From Anaerocolumna chitinilytica (GTDB lineage Bacteria > Bacillota > Clostridia > Lachnospirales > Lachnospiraceae), in contig NZ_AP023368.1 of assembly GCF_014218355.1 (NCBI RefSeq), positions 4,031,501-4,095,500 of the forward strand: 64,000 nt of DNA. The letters are read 5' to 3'. The notes below the pieces were generated by a model that was given only the letters and a program-made list of their open reading frames with translations, did no database searches and was not told the DNA's origin. Shown piece by piece: positions 17,964 to 26,879 of the stretch (position 1 is its first letter; every line of letters starts with the position of its first letter). A program made the translations under genes and the position numbers.

Positions 17964-19166
17964 ATGAAAGAGAAAGTAATACTTGCTTATTCCGGAGGTC
18001 TTGATACCACTGTCATTATCCCCTGGCTAAAAGAAAACTATGATTATGATGTTGTCTGTGTGTGTATAGATGTAGGACAGGGTAACGAACTGGATGGTTT
18101 GGAAGAAAGGGCTAAGGCTTCCGGAGCTGTAAAGCTCTATATTGAAAATGTGGTTGAAGAGTTTGTAGACGATTTTGTAATACCCTGTGTTAAGGCCGGC
18201 GCTGTTTACGAGAATAAATATTTACTTGGAACCTCTATGGCAAGACCGGTTATTGCAAAACGTCTGGTGGAAATAGCAAGACTTGAAAATGCCACCGCCA
18301 TTTGTCATGGAGCAACCGGAAAAGGAAATGACCAGGTACGTTTTGAACTTGGTATCAAAGCTCTGGCTCCTGATCTGAAGATTATCGCTCCCTGGAGAAT
18401 CTGGGATATCTCCTCCCGGGAAGAAGAAATTGAATACTGCAAGGAGCACGGTATTCATCTTCCTTTCTCTGCTGATAACAGCTACAGCCGTGACAGAAAT
18501 CTCTGGCACATCAGTCATGAAGGTCTGGAACTTGAAGATCCGGCAAACGCTCCGAACTATGACCACCTCTTGGTACTCGGTGTATCACCGGAGAAGGCTC
18601 CTGAGGATGGTGAATATATTACTCTTTCCTTTGAAAAAGGTATTCCTACTGCTTTAAACGGTGAAGCTATGTCAGCCTCTAACATTATCGGGCAGTTAAA
18701 TACTTTAGGCGGCAAGCATGGCGTGGGAATTGTAGACATTGTTGAGAACCGTGTTGTAGGTATGAAATCCCGCGGTGTGTATGAAACTCCCGGCGGAACA
18801 ATACTTATGGAAGCACATACTGCTCTGGAAGAATTGATTTTAGACCGTGATACCTTGGCATATAAAAAAGGGATTGGTGATAAATTTGCAGATGTTGTTT
18901 ATGAAGGCAAATGGTTTACTCCTTTAAGAGAGGCTCTTCAAGCTTTTGTTGATTCCACTCAGGAGTTTGTTACCGGTGAGGTTAAACTCAAGCTATATAA
19001 AGGAAATATAATTAAACAGGGTACAACTTCTCCATATTCTTTATATAATGAAAGCATTGCCTCCTTTACAACAGGTGAATTGTATAATCATAAAGATGCA
19101 GAAGGTTTTATCAATCTCTTTGGTCTGTCCTTAAAAGTTCGTGCCATGAAACAAGGTACGAAATAG
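17964..19166 (+). CDS. argG: Argininosuccinate synthase
   Basis: ATP-dependent ligation of citrulline and aspartate in arginine synthesis. The N-terminal ATP pyrophosphatase loop AYSGGLDTT is present, along with [28 protein letters not shown] and TSPYSLYNE. The start at 17964 has AAGGAGG nine bases upstream, giving 400 residues, the usual length; the in-frame ATGs upstream lack this. It is transcribed away from argJBD, and no argH follows within the window. Confidence 0.97.
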   Translation: MKEKVILAYSGGLDTTVIIPWLKENYDYDVVCVCIDVGQGNELDGLEERAKASGAVKLYIENVVEEFVDDFVIPCVKAGAVYENKYLLGTSMARPVIAKRLVEIARLENATAICHGATGKGNDQVRFELGIKALAPDLKIIAPWRIWDISSREEEIEYCKEHGIHLPFSADNSYSRDRNLWHISHEGLELEDPANAPNYDHLLVLGVSPEKAPEDGEYITLSFEKGIPTALNGEAMSASNIIGQLNTLGGKHGVGIVDIVENRVVGMKSRGVYETPGGTILMEAHTALEELILDRDTLAYKKGIGDKFADVVYEGKWFTPLREALQAFVDSTQEFVTGEVKLKLYKGNIIKQGTTSPYSLYNESIASFTTGELYNHKDAEGFINLFGLSLKVRAMKQGTK

Positions 19167-19221
19167 TAAAATGTTATTTCAGAATTAATTTTTAATAAAA
19201 GGTTAATACTCCTCTCACAGA

Positions 19222-19275
19222 AGCTTAAGCTTTATACTATATTATCATAGGTATAAAGCTTAAGCTCTTGTTTTG
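19222..19275 (+). terminator. argG terminator
   Basis: Perfect 16-base arms (19222-19237 and 19251-19266) with a 13-base loop, then CTTGTTTTGG. It lies 55 bases after the argG stop. Confidence 0.75.
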
Positions 19276-19413
19276 GCAGCATAACATAACACAGGATAAG
19301 AGTATCAAATAATAAATAATATGGAGAAATAGAATGAAGAACCAAAGCCTGTTCTTCATCTATAAGCTCAGGAATATCATTTCTAAGAATTGATATTCGC
19401 GAAAGGAGATAAT

Positions 19414-19734
19414 ATGATTATAACAACAACCAATACTATTGAAGGAAGAACTATTACAGAATACAAAGGTATCGTTTTCGGAGAAGTAATATCCGGTGTC
19501 AACTTTATTAAAGATTTTGCGGCAGGATTATCTAACTTCTTCGGCGGCCGCTCCGGCACATATGAAGAAGAACTAATTCAGGCAAGGCAAAATGCAGTCA
19601 GGGAAATGGAAGAACGTGCCAGAAATATGGGTGCCGATGCCGTTGTGGCTGTAGATGTAGATTATGAAGTATTAGGAGCCGACAATGGTATGCTTATGGT
19701 TACTGTTTCCGGAACCGCTGTAACTTTACGTTAA
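19414..19734 (+). CDS. YbjQ family protein (UPF0145), 106 aa
   Basis: Small cytosolic protein of the YbjQ/DUF74 family, which forms pentamers and is called a putative heavy-metal-binding family. The hallmark patterns are all visible: [24 protein letters not shown] at the N-terminus, [22 protein letters not shown] and GTAV near the end. The ATG at 19414 has AAAGGAGA at the right distance. It stands alone, with terminators on both sides. True ligand and role are unknown. Confidence 0.92.
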   Translation: MIITTTNTIEGRTITEYKGIVFGEVISGVNFIKDFAAGLSNFFGGRSGTYEEELIQARQNAVREMEERARNMGADAVVAVDVDYEVLGADNGMLMVTVSGTAVTLR

Positions 19735-19740
19735 TATTAA

Positions 19741-19773
19741 AACGGCTAAATATTTCCATGTTTAGCCGTTTTT
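19741..19773 (+). terminator. Rho-independent terminator after the YbjQ gene
   Basis: Ten-base perfect arms AACGGCTAAA and TTTAGCCGTT (19741-19750, 19761-19770), extended by a T tract. Confidence 0.88.
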
Positions 19774-19944
19774 AATGCTGCATAAATCTTTATTTTATGC
19801 TATAATCCCCTAAAACCTTATTCACATCAACATTTTTCTTATTTTCTTTTGGATTAAGTTGAAATTTTCTCCAAAATGCTATAATATAAAATAAGTTAGT
19901 TATAATGTTAGTATTGCAATTTTAATTATGCAAGGAGATTTGTT

Positions 19945-20850
19945 ATGGAGAAGGATACCGTCTTGGTAGTTGATGACAGTGAGATTATATGTACCATCAT
20001 TAAGGATATATTAGAATCCTCATCATTGCACATAGCTATTGCCCATTCAGGTGAGGAAAGTATTCCTATAGCCAAGACCATTCGTCCTACCCTGATTTTA
20101 CTTGATATCATGATGACTGGAATAGATGGATACGAAACCTGTAAGATTTTAAAGGAATTTCCTGAGACAAAGGATATTCCGATTATTTTTATTACCGGTA
20201 ATAATGATTCTGAATCCGTTCTGCGCGGATTTGAGGTAGGTGCAGCAGATTATGTTTCAAAACCTTTTATTCCCGAAGAGTTAAAGGCCCGTGTCAAAGT
20301 TCATATGCAGAATGTCAGAAGCCAACGAGAACTTCAGGTTCTAATGAAGGAATTAAAGGAAATGGCCATTACTGATTATCTGACAAAATTATATAACCGT
20401 CGCTATTTTATGGAAAAGCTTCATGAATATGTAGAATCCGATTACACGGAATTTGCTCTGATACTGTTTGATGTTGATAATTTCAAATATATTAATGACA
20501 CCTATGGTCATAATGCCGGAGATATTACCCTTGTCAGTATGTCCAATATCTTCAGGCTTATGTTAAGCGAAGAGAATACTGTAAGCCGCTGGGGCGGAGA
20601 AGAATTCCTGGTATTCCTGCCAAATTCCGATCTGGAACATGCGTTAAAAATAGGCAACAAATTACGCAGAGAAGTTGAGAAGTACACTTTTATCTGTGAG
20701 AATATAGAATTCCATTGTACGATAACCGGCGGTATCGTTAAATATGATCCCGAATTATCGGTAGAAAAAAATATTACCTGCGCAGATCAAGCCCTTTACC
20801 AGGGTAAATCTCTTGGAAAGAATCTGTGTATCTGTTATTCAGACAGCTGA
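19945..20850 (+). CDS. Response regulator with GGDEF domain (diguanylate cyclase)
   Basis: Fusion of an N-terminal receiver domain (about residues 5-120: VVDDSE, phosphoacceptor Asp in LLDIMM, Lys in SKPF) and a C-terminal GGDEF domain (about 135-298: DYLTKLYNRRYF, FDVDNFKYINDTYGH, RWGGEEF). This is a PleD/WspR-like architecture, predicted to make cyclic di-GMP when phosphorylated. The GGEEF variant is a catalytically competent form in the family. The RxxD inhibitory site expected a few residues upstream is absent (SEEN instead), so product inhibition is probably missing. No cognate kinase is adjacent. Confidence 0.92.
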   Translation: MEKDTVLVVDDSEIICTIIKDILESSSLHIAIAHSGEESIPIAKTIRPTLILLDIMMTGIDGYETCKILKEFPETKDIPIIFITGNNDSESVLRGFEVGAADYVSKPFIPEELKARVKVHMQNVRSQRELQVLMKELKEMAITDYLTKLYNRRYFMEKLHEYVESDYTEFALILFDVDNFKYINDTYGHNAGDITLVSMSNIFRLMLSEENTVSRWGGEEFLVFLPNSDLEHALKIGNKLRREVEKYTFICENIEFHCTITGGIVKYDPELSVEKNITCADQALYQGKSLGKNLCICYSDS

Positions 20851-20915
20851 TGCTTACCTGTAGAAAGATGATTATTTCAAACTAAGGCAATACAAGGCAG
20901 AAAGAAAGGATATTC

Positions 20916-21722
20916 ATGGCTTACGAAATACTTGTACTAGATATTGACGGAACATTGACGAATTCACAAAAAGAGATATCTCCTAAGACTTATCGTTCCA
21001 TTATGGCAATTCAGGAACGCGGGCATAGTGTAGTATTGGCTTCCGGGCGCCCTACTCCTGGGATACTGCCCCTTGCAAAAAAGCTTAAACTTTCAGAATA
21101 TAACGGTTACATTCTTTCCTACAATGGTGCCAAAGTTATGAACTGCAAGGATGGAGAAGTAATCTTTCAGCAAGCCCTAAACAGAGAATATCTTCCTGAC
21201 CTTCACCTTGCTGCAATGAAAAATAATGTTGGAATGATATCTTATGAAGGTGATTGTGTTATCACCGATTCAAAGATTGATAAATATATGGAACTTGAGG
21301 CCAGAATAAATGGCATCCCCATTAAACAAGTACAGGATTTTATTTCTTACGTTCAGTTCGATATCAATAAATGTCTTATGACCGGAGACCCGGATGTATT
21401 AAAAGAAATGGAACCGGAGCTTAAAAACAAATTTATAGACAACTTAAGCATTTACCGCTCCGAGCCCTTCTTTCTGGAAATCATGCCGAAGAACATCGAC
21501 AAAGCATATTCTCTTGGTAAACTCCTTGATTATCTCGGATTATCAAAAGAACAGATGATTAGCTGCGGTGATGGTTATAATGATATCTCAATGATAGAAT
21601 ATGCAGGTATGGGTGTTGCTATGGCAAATGCTCAGGATGCAGTAAAAAATAAAGCAAATTATATTACCTATTCCAATGATGAAGATGGTATTGCTCACGT
21701 AATTGAAACTTTTATGCTATAA
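20916..21722 (+). CDS. Cof-type HAD-IIB family phosphatase, 268 aa
   Basis: Sugar-phosphate or phosphatase enzyme of the Cof/YidA type. HAD motifs in order: DIDGTL (motif I nucleophile Asp) at residues 8-13, ASGRPT (motif II Ser), Lys in PKNIDKAYSL (motif III) and GDGYNDISM (motif IV). A cap domain of class IIB lies between motifs II and III. GAAAGGA precedes the ATG. It follows the GGDEF gene by 65 bases and may be co-transcribed, as a terminator follows only this gene. Substrate cannot be told from sequence. Confidence 0.92.
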   Translation: MAYEILVLDIDGTLTNSQKEISPKTYRSIMAIQERGHSVVLASGRPTPGILPLAKKLKLSEYNGYILSYNGAKVMNCKDGEVIFQQALNREYLPDLHLAAMKNNVGMISYEGDCVITDSKIDKYMELEARINGIPIKQVQDFISYVQFDINKCLMTGDPDVLKEMEPELKNKFIDNLSIYRSEPFFLEIMPKNIDKAYSLGKLLDYLGLSKEQMISCGDGYNDISMIEYAGMGVAMANAQDAVKNKANYITYSNDEDGIAHVIETFML

Positions 21723-21741
21723 CTAAAATACATATGCGAAC

Positions 21742-21780
21742 AAGCCCTGAAAATTAGTTACTCTTATTTTCGGGGCTTTT
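21742..21780 (+). terminator. Terminator after the HAD phosphatase gene
   Basis: Thirteen-base arms (21742-21754 and 21766-21778) with one mismatch, rich in GC at the base, followed by TTTT. Confidence 0.85.
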
Positions 21781-21824
21781 ATAATGCTGTTTATTATTTT
21801 TTACTGTAAGATTATACGATTACG

Positions 21825-22682
21825 TTACTTAATAGCACCTTCAACCATTCCCTGTATAATTTGCCTCTGAGCAAAAATAAACAGAATAATAATTGGAATC
21901 ATTGCTAAGAGGGCTGCTGTTAATATCAAATCCCACTGTTTTACATAAGAGCCTACGAAGCTGCTTACCGCAATAGGCAGTGTCTTAATTCTTCCGTTTA
22001 GTCCAAGCATAAGAGAAGGCAGTAAATAATCATTCCAGATCCAGATACCGTTAAGTATTAAAACTGTCATTTGCACCGGTTTAAGCAAAGGAAAGATAAT
22101 TCGAAAAAAGGTTCCTTCCGGACTGCAGCCGTCAATCCAGGCCGCTTCTTCTAATTCATAGGGGATACCCTTAATAAAACCATGCAGAATAAAGATAGAC
22201 ATGGAGCCACCAAAACCCAAATAAGCAAATATTATTCCGGTATAGCTGTTAAGGAACTGTATTCCGGTAAAAACAGATAAATTTCTAAAGGTGGATAAAA
22301 GCGGCAGCATGACTACCTGGAAAGGAATAACCATTGCCGCTACAAAGAGCATGAATATAATATTGGACCAGGTCTTTTTATTACGTACCAAAACCCATGC
22401 TGCCATTCCGGAAAACAATGACAGTAAGGCCAAAGATACTACGGTTATAATAAATGAACTGGAGAATGATTTCCAATAGCTGAAATTCTGGTTATGTATT
22501 ACGTTACTAAGATTTGTAAACAATTGTCCCATGTGTCTTGGAGGCATTATCGGACTGATTACAATATCCGCACTTTTCTTTGAGGAATTAAACAGTACTA
22601 AAACAAAAGGGAGCAGCACTACAACGGAAAGCAGAATTCCAATAAGCTCTGCAAAACGCAGATTTATCTTTTGCTTCTTCAT
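21825..22682 (-). CDS. Carbohydrate ABC transporter permease (MalG/type I)
   Basis: One of two membrane subunits of a CUT1-type sugar importer. About six hydrophobic segments are present, and the EAA loop reads EEAAWIDGCSPEGTFFRIIFPLLKP, the docking site for the ATPase. Length 285 aa is standard. Its start overlaps the stop of the partner permease by one base, so they are translationally coupled. No ATP-binding subunit is encoded nearby; as in many Firmicutes, a shared MsmK-type ATPase elsewhere is presumably used. Confidence 0.93.
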   Translation of the reverse strand: MKKQKINLRFAELIGILLSVVVLLPFVLVLFNSSKKSADIVISPIMPPRHMGQLFTNLSNVIHNQNFSYWKSFSSSFIITVVSLALLSLFSGMAAWVLVRNKKTWSNIIFMLFVAAMVIPFQVVMLPLLSTFRNLSVFTGIQFLNSYTGIIFAYLGFGGSMSIFILHGFIKGIPYELEEAAWIDGCSPEGTFFRIIFPLLKPVQMTVLILNGIWIWNDYLLPSLMLGLNGRIKTLPIAVSSFVGSYVKQWDLILTAALLAMIPIIILFIFAQRQIIQGMVEGAIK

Positions 22683-23722
22683 TACAATTCAACCTCCTTC
22701 TTCTTATTTATAGAAACCTGAGTAAGTGAGACCACCGCAAGTACAATAAAAAAAACTACGGCTTTTGTCTGCCCCAAGGCATATTCATTTTTAGCAATTG
22801 CTGTTTTATAAATATTCAGTGCCATAAATTCCGTCGACAATATAGCCTTTCCTTGAAGTATCCTGCTAGGTGCACCATTGGTGATTGCAAAATTTAAGTC
22901 AAACTGTTTAAAGGAATTGACTAATGTAAGAAAAAGACATACCGTAAAAGTATTCGCAATCATTGGTATCTTTATCTTTCGCAGAGTTACCCACCAATTC
23001 GCCCCGTCTACATTTGACGCCTCCATAATATCCCTTGGCACTCCCTGAAGACCGGTTACATAAATCATCATAATATATCCGGCATATTGCCAGGTACTTA
23101 CGATCAGAATAGCTAACAGAGCCAGATTAGGGTCAGTGAGCATGGACTGGCTGCCTGCTATAGCAGCAGTAAATACCTTATTAAAAATAAATTGCCAAAC
23201 ATATCCAAGCACAATTCCACCAATTAAGTTAGGAAGAAAAAAGGAAGCACGGTAAAAATTCTTTCCCCTTACCTTAGAGGTACAAAGAAGTGCAAGTACA
23301 AAGGCTGTTATGTTTACTGAAATCATATTTAAAATGGTAAAAAGAAAGGTAATCAGGAAGGAATATATATAATCTCCAGAACGAAACATGGTTATATAAT
23401 TCTCTATACCTGTAAACTTTGTAAATTTTATACCATTCCAATCCGTCATTGAGAGGAATATACCCTGAATAAACGGATTTAAAACGGTGAAGAAAAATGT
23501 CAGCAGAACTGGGAGCAAAAACAAGATATTGACAATAGCTCGATGTTTTTTAACCGGCAGTATAAAAAGTCCCGCTACTGCCAATATAAGTCCCGCTACC
23601 AGCAATATTCCTCTGTAACTGCTTTCACTGCCTGTAAAATCCAGGTACAAAGCAAATGCCATTGCACACAAGCCTAGTATTATCTCAATCAGGGAGAAAG
23701 TTCTTTTTAGCTGTATATTCAC
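22682..23722 (-). CDS. Carbohydrate ABC transporter permease (MalF type)
   Basis: The partner membrane subunit, 346 aa. It has an extra N-terminal pair of hydrophobic segments (residues 12-55) before the usual six, and the EAA loop MEASNVDGANWWVTLRKIKIPMI. It lies between the solute-binding protein gene and the second permease in the normal order for CUT1 systems. A stem-loop separates it from the binding protein gene and probably reduces its expression relative to it. Confidence 0.93.
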   Translation of the reverse strand: MNIQLKRTFSLIEIILGLCAMAFALYLDFTGSESSYRGILLVAGLILAVAGLFILPVKKHRAIVNILFLLPVLLTFFFTVLNPFIQGIFLSMTDWNGIKFTKFTGIENYITMFRSGDYIYSFLITFLFTILNMISVNITAFVLALLCTSKVRGKNFYRASFFLPNLIGGIVLGYVWQFIFNKVFTAAIAGSQSMLTDPNLALLAILIVSTWQYAGYIMMIYVTGLQGVPRDIMEASNVDGANWWVTLRKIKIPMIANTFTVCLFLTLVNSFKQFDLNFAITNGAPSRILQGKAILSTEFMALNIYKTAIAKNEYALGQTKAVVFFIVLAVVSLTQVSINKKKEVEL

Positions 23723-23770
23723 TTTAGTCCTCCTATATCACATAGCCGCCTTGCCTGAGATTATCTTTAA

Positions 23771-23845
23771 AAGACTCACTGCATATTAAACAGGTTCGAT
23801 TAGAAATTTCCCTTTTATCCGGTTGTTTTAATATGCAGCGGTCTT
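23771..23845 (-). other. Stem-loop between binding protein and permease genes
   Basis: The segments 23771-23792 and 23823-23845 pair over about 20 bases with a small bulge. The hairpin is in the 132-base gap after the solute-binding protein gene and lacks a T tract. It is probably an mRNA-stabilising or partial attenuation element that keeps the binding protein in excess over the permeases, as seen in many ABC operons. Confidence 0.6.
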
Positions 23846-23854
23846 CTGTTCTAT

Positions 23855-25192
23855 CTATTTCTTTACATAATCAGCAATTGCCTGGCCTAACATTTTAACA
23901 AATCCATCTTTGTCAATATCACCCTTTGCATATAATTCAAATACAACACCTGTTGCATTTGATGCAATACCCTCCGGCATTTTTGCCCACTGCCATGCGT
24001 AAGTATTTCCCGCATCAATATAACTCTTTAAACTTACTGCAAGAGGTGTTTCAGGAATTTCTTTACATGTTTTATAAGGTGATATCATACCGCAGTCTTT
24101 TACCAGTGCTTTCTGGCCTTCTGCCGAGGTAGCAAGGTCATTCAGGAAAGCTTTGCAGGCATCTATGTTCTTACCGTCATTATAAACAGCCCACCAGGAG
24201 GGACAATCAGCCAGTATCCCTGGCATATCTTCTTTTGTAAAAGCTAACGGGGCAATACCACAGTCAAAAGTAGCATTGTAGCTTGGAAGAGAAGGATCTA
24301 TCCAATTTCCCTGGGTAATAAAGGCCGCCTTACCTTGAGCCCAAAGAGCCAACTGGTCATCATAGGTACCGGATATTAAAACATTCTGATCAGAATAGCT
24401 AAAGAGCATTTTAGTAAAGTCTGCAAACTGTCCAAGTCTTTGTTCATCTACCTTACCTTCTTTCAGCATATCAATATAGGTTTTATCATCTCTCTTTAAA
24501 CCTGCTGACAGGTAATAGCCAAATATGTGATTTGCAGTAGACCAATACATTTGTCCTGCTTCTGCAGCAACGGAGCAAACGGCAGTTAAACCAAGCTCTT
24601 CCTTCATTGAATCAATCTTTTCAAAAGCTGCTTTATAAGCATCGTAGTTTATAAGGGACTTCGGATCCACCCCAGCCTTTTTTAAGATATCTGCATTGTA
24701 TGTAATTCCATAACCTTCTACCGCATAAGGAAAACCTACCGTCTTACCGGCTGAATCCTTAAAACCGAAATCTGTCTGAGAAGCCCAGGCCTCACTGCTT
24801 AGATCTGCCATATAGTCCTTCCAGGTCTGATAATCCCCTTCACCGCCGAATACGAAAATATCAGGCATATTATTGGTTGCAAGATATCCTTTTAAGGTTC
24901 CGTTGATATCCGCACCGCCCCCTAAAGACTCTATAATAACCTCCTGCCCTGTTCTCTCTTTATAAGCAGCTGCAAAAGCTTTTAACTGATTGTCAATTTC
25001 AATCTTTCCGTTCACCAGACGGATAGCTTTACCCGTCCCTTTGGAATCACTACCTGTCTTATCATTTTCTGTTGTTGAAGAATTGTTACTATTGCTTCCG
25101 GCAGTACTTGGTGTACTGCTACTTGCACAACCTGTTAAAGAAACCGCTGTCAGCACAGCTGAGAGCAAAACTGCCAATAATCTCTTTTTCAT
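23855..25192 (-). CDS. Extracellular sugar-binding lipoprotein of the ABC importer
   Basis: Family 1 solute-binding protein. A signal peptide ends at the lipobox LTGCAS (Cys near residue 22), followed by a Ser/Asn/Thr-rich linker of some 30 residues and then the two-lobed binding domain. The C-terminal half has aromatic residues (CPSWWAVYND, TYAWQWAKMP) of the type that stack on sugars. Length 445 aa is normal. With the downstream permeases and the nearby GH43 enzyme, a role in importing arabinose- or xylose-containing oligosaccharides is likely but inferred from position. Confidence 0.93.
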   Translation of the reverse strand: MKKRLLAVLLSAVLTAVSLTGCASSSTPSTAGSNSNNSSTTENDKTGSDSKGTGKAIRLVNGKIEIDNQLKAFAAAYKERTGQEVIIESLGGGADINGTLKGYLATNNMPDIFVFGGEGDYQTWKDYMADLSSEAWASQTDFGFKDSAGKTVGFPYAVEGYGITYNADILKKAGVDPKSLINYDAYKAAFEKIDSMKEELGLTAVCSVAAEAGQMYWSTANHIFGYYLSAGLKRDDKTYIDMLKEGKVDEQRLGQFADFTKMLFSYSDQNVLISGTYDDQLALWAQGKAAFITQGNWIDPSLPSYNATFDCGIAPLAFTKEDMPGILADCPSWWAVYNDGKNIDACKAFLNDLATSAEGQKALVKDCGMISPYKTCKEIPETPLAVSLKSYIDAGNTYAWQWAKMPEGIASNATGVVFELYAKGDIDKDGFVKMLGQAIADYVKK

Positions 25193-25421
25193 ATAAAACC
25201 TCCAATAATAGCATGTAATTTTATTTACCTTTTGCGCATAAGGTTTGTTACGGTTACAATACTATCATTTTATTTTTTAATTTTCAAGTACAATTTTCAA
25301 CTTTTTATATTATTTTTTATGCACATTTATATTCAAATAAAAAATAAATTCATTAACAGATATGTCATTTCGCTTCCGCAGACGTTAGCATGCCTGAATA
25401 CAGCTATAAGATTTTACCTTT

Positions 25422-26429
25422 TCAATTCTCTTCATCCTCTAAGACTTTATCTTCTATTGCATCCTCTTCTACCTCTAAATCTTCCCCACTGCCATCCATC
25501 AGAACGCTCATGACGATACCCTGGGCATAATCCCCGAACTTTTCTCCGAATAAGTTCATTCCGCCCAGATTCTTAGCATCAGGTTTTACACCGATTTTAA
25601 AGCTGATAAAATAATCCTCACAGATACCAAGGGTATCAATCGTTTCTTCAGAGGTTTTTACCAGATCTTCAAAACAACCTTGTCCATTGATGGTAACATT
25701 CTTTAATACACCGAACTGGGTCATAGTATCGCTCCACCAATCAGGATTTAGATGTCCTCTTCTGCCCCCAAAGTCCCCTTTCGAATAAACCGTCGCGATT
25801 TCCCTTCCGTTAACCCACACGGTTATATCAGAGGACCAGTCATTCTGGTAACCCGGTGCTTCCGAGCAGACTTCAAAAGAAAATGACACTTCTTTTACTT
25901 TGCTCTGTTTTAGCATATAGTTTGGAAAACGATACTCCAGATATCCTGACATAAACCAGATGAGCTGTGCTTCGTGCCGGTTCTGAGCATAAAAACCGTA
26001 AGGAGAATCTTCCACACCAAGGTAGGAGCGTTCACTGATAATACCACAATTCTCATTGACCATGCAGTTATAATAATTCCCGATACCCATGGGAAAGTGG
26101 TATACTTTCATATTATCCCTGTTCATCTTATGTCTAAAAGCATTAAAGTAAATATCTTCAAATGCAATTCCGCATACCTTCTGTGCTCCTCTTACTCCTG
26201 CCTGTTCTGTCGCGGTTATCATGCCGGCCTCTTCCAGTACCTTAACATGCAATGCAGCAGATGAAAAAGGAATCTGAAAGGTACTTGCAATCTCACTGAT
26301 ATTTGCTGACTTGTCTATTAAGAATTTTAAGATATCAAGTCTTACCTCAGAAGAAAGAGCCTTTCCCACCTGTACAATTTTTTCTTTGTTATTAAAATCA
26401 AGAGCAATCCTTTTCTTCTTGATTTTCAA
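25422..26429 (-). CDS. ArsR-like HTH regulator with large beta-rich C-terminal domain, 335 aa
   Basis: Residues about 15-90 form an ArsR-type winged helix (LSSEVRLDILKFLIDKS, FSSAALHVKVLEEAGMI). The remaining 230 residues are unlike the metal-sensing ArsR proteins, which are near 100 aa. They look like a beta-sandwich with alternating hydrophobic strands (VKEVSFSFEVCSE, ITVWVNGREIATV, FISFKIGVKP), and I infer a ligand-binding sensor. An acidic tail closes the protein. CACCTCC complement gives a good ribosome site. Its place between the sugar ABC genes and the GH43 gene makes it a likely local regulator. Confidence 0.82.
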   Translation of the reverse strand: MKIKKKRIALDFNNKEKIVQVGKALSSEVRLDILKFLIDKSANISEIASTFQIPFSSAALHVKVLEEAGMITATEQAGVRGAQKVCGIAFEDIYFNAFRHKMNRDNMKVYHFPMGIGNYYNCMVNENCGIISERSYLGVEDSPYGFYAQNRHEAQLIWFMSGYLEYRFPNYMLKQSKVKEVSFSFEVCSEAPGYQNDWSSDITVWVNGREIATVYSKGDFGGRRGHLNPDWWSDTMTQFGVLKNVTINGQGCFEDLVKTSEETIDTLGICEDYFISFKIGVKPDAKNLGGMNLFGEKFGDYAQGIVMSVLMDGSGEDLEVEEDAIEDKVLEDEEN

Positions 26430-26879
26430 ACAAACACCTCCTTATTTGATTGTTACATTATTCATGTAGTTTTTTATCTCTCACTTTTCTTAATATAACA
26501 CTACTAGGACATATTAGCAATTATTTATTACAATTTTTATGTTTTATTTTTTTGTTTTATTTGTTCCAAAAACCTTATGCTAATTATTTTTTTTGTATTT
26601 ATTGATACATAAAGGTAATATTGCACAAATATATAGTTGTATTTTTAGATGTTTTTTGTATAGTAATATGCTTGATTTTATTGTAGCTTTATATTTAACA
26701 AGTTGCAATTGAATCTCCCTTTTCGTATCTCACAACTTTTTATGCTGTGAAATATACCCTTTTTCCAATCTAATCCTACATTTTTTTTGTAGTTATTATA
26801 AACAAATACATCCTTTATAAATCCATGCCTCTGTAATAATTGCAAAGGCATAGAAATAAATAATTATAAGGAGTTTACT
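26430..26879. other. AT-rich divergent regulatory region of the sugar locus
   Basis: These 450 bases lie between the leftward ArsR-like gene and the rightward GH43 gene and hold no credible gene. They must contain both promoters. A small palindrome CTACA-(7 T)-TGTAG lies near 26780-26797, about 85 bases before the GH43 start, and a TTGTTAC lies just upstream of the regulator gene; an equivalent TTGTTAC half of an imperfect palindrome is found at 25245-25259 upstream of the binding protein gene. None of these is strong enough to name as an operator. Confidence 0.4.

Noticed and set aside
25245..25259. TTGTTACGGTTACAA as a catabolite-response (cre) element upstream of the sugar-binding protein gene
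   Set aside because: It is an imperfect palindrome that does not fit the spacing of the cre consensus; perhaps an operator for the local regulator, but one site alone does not show that.
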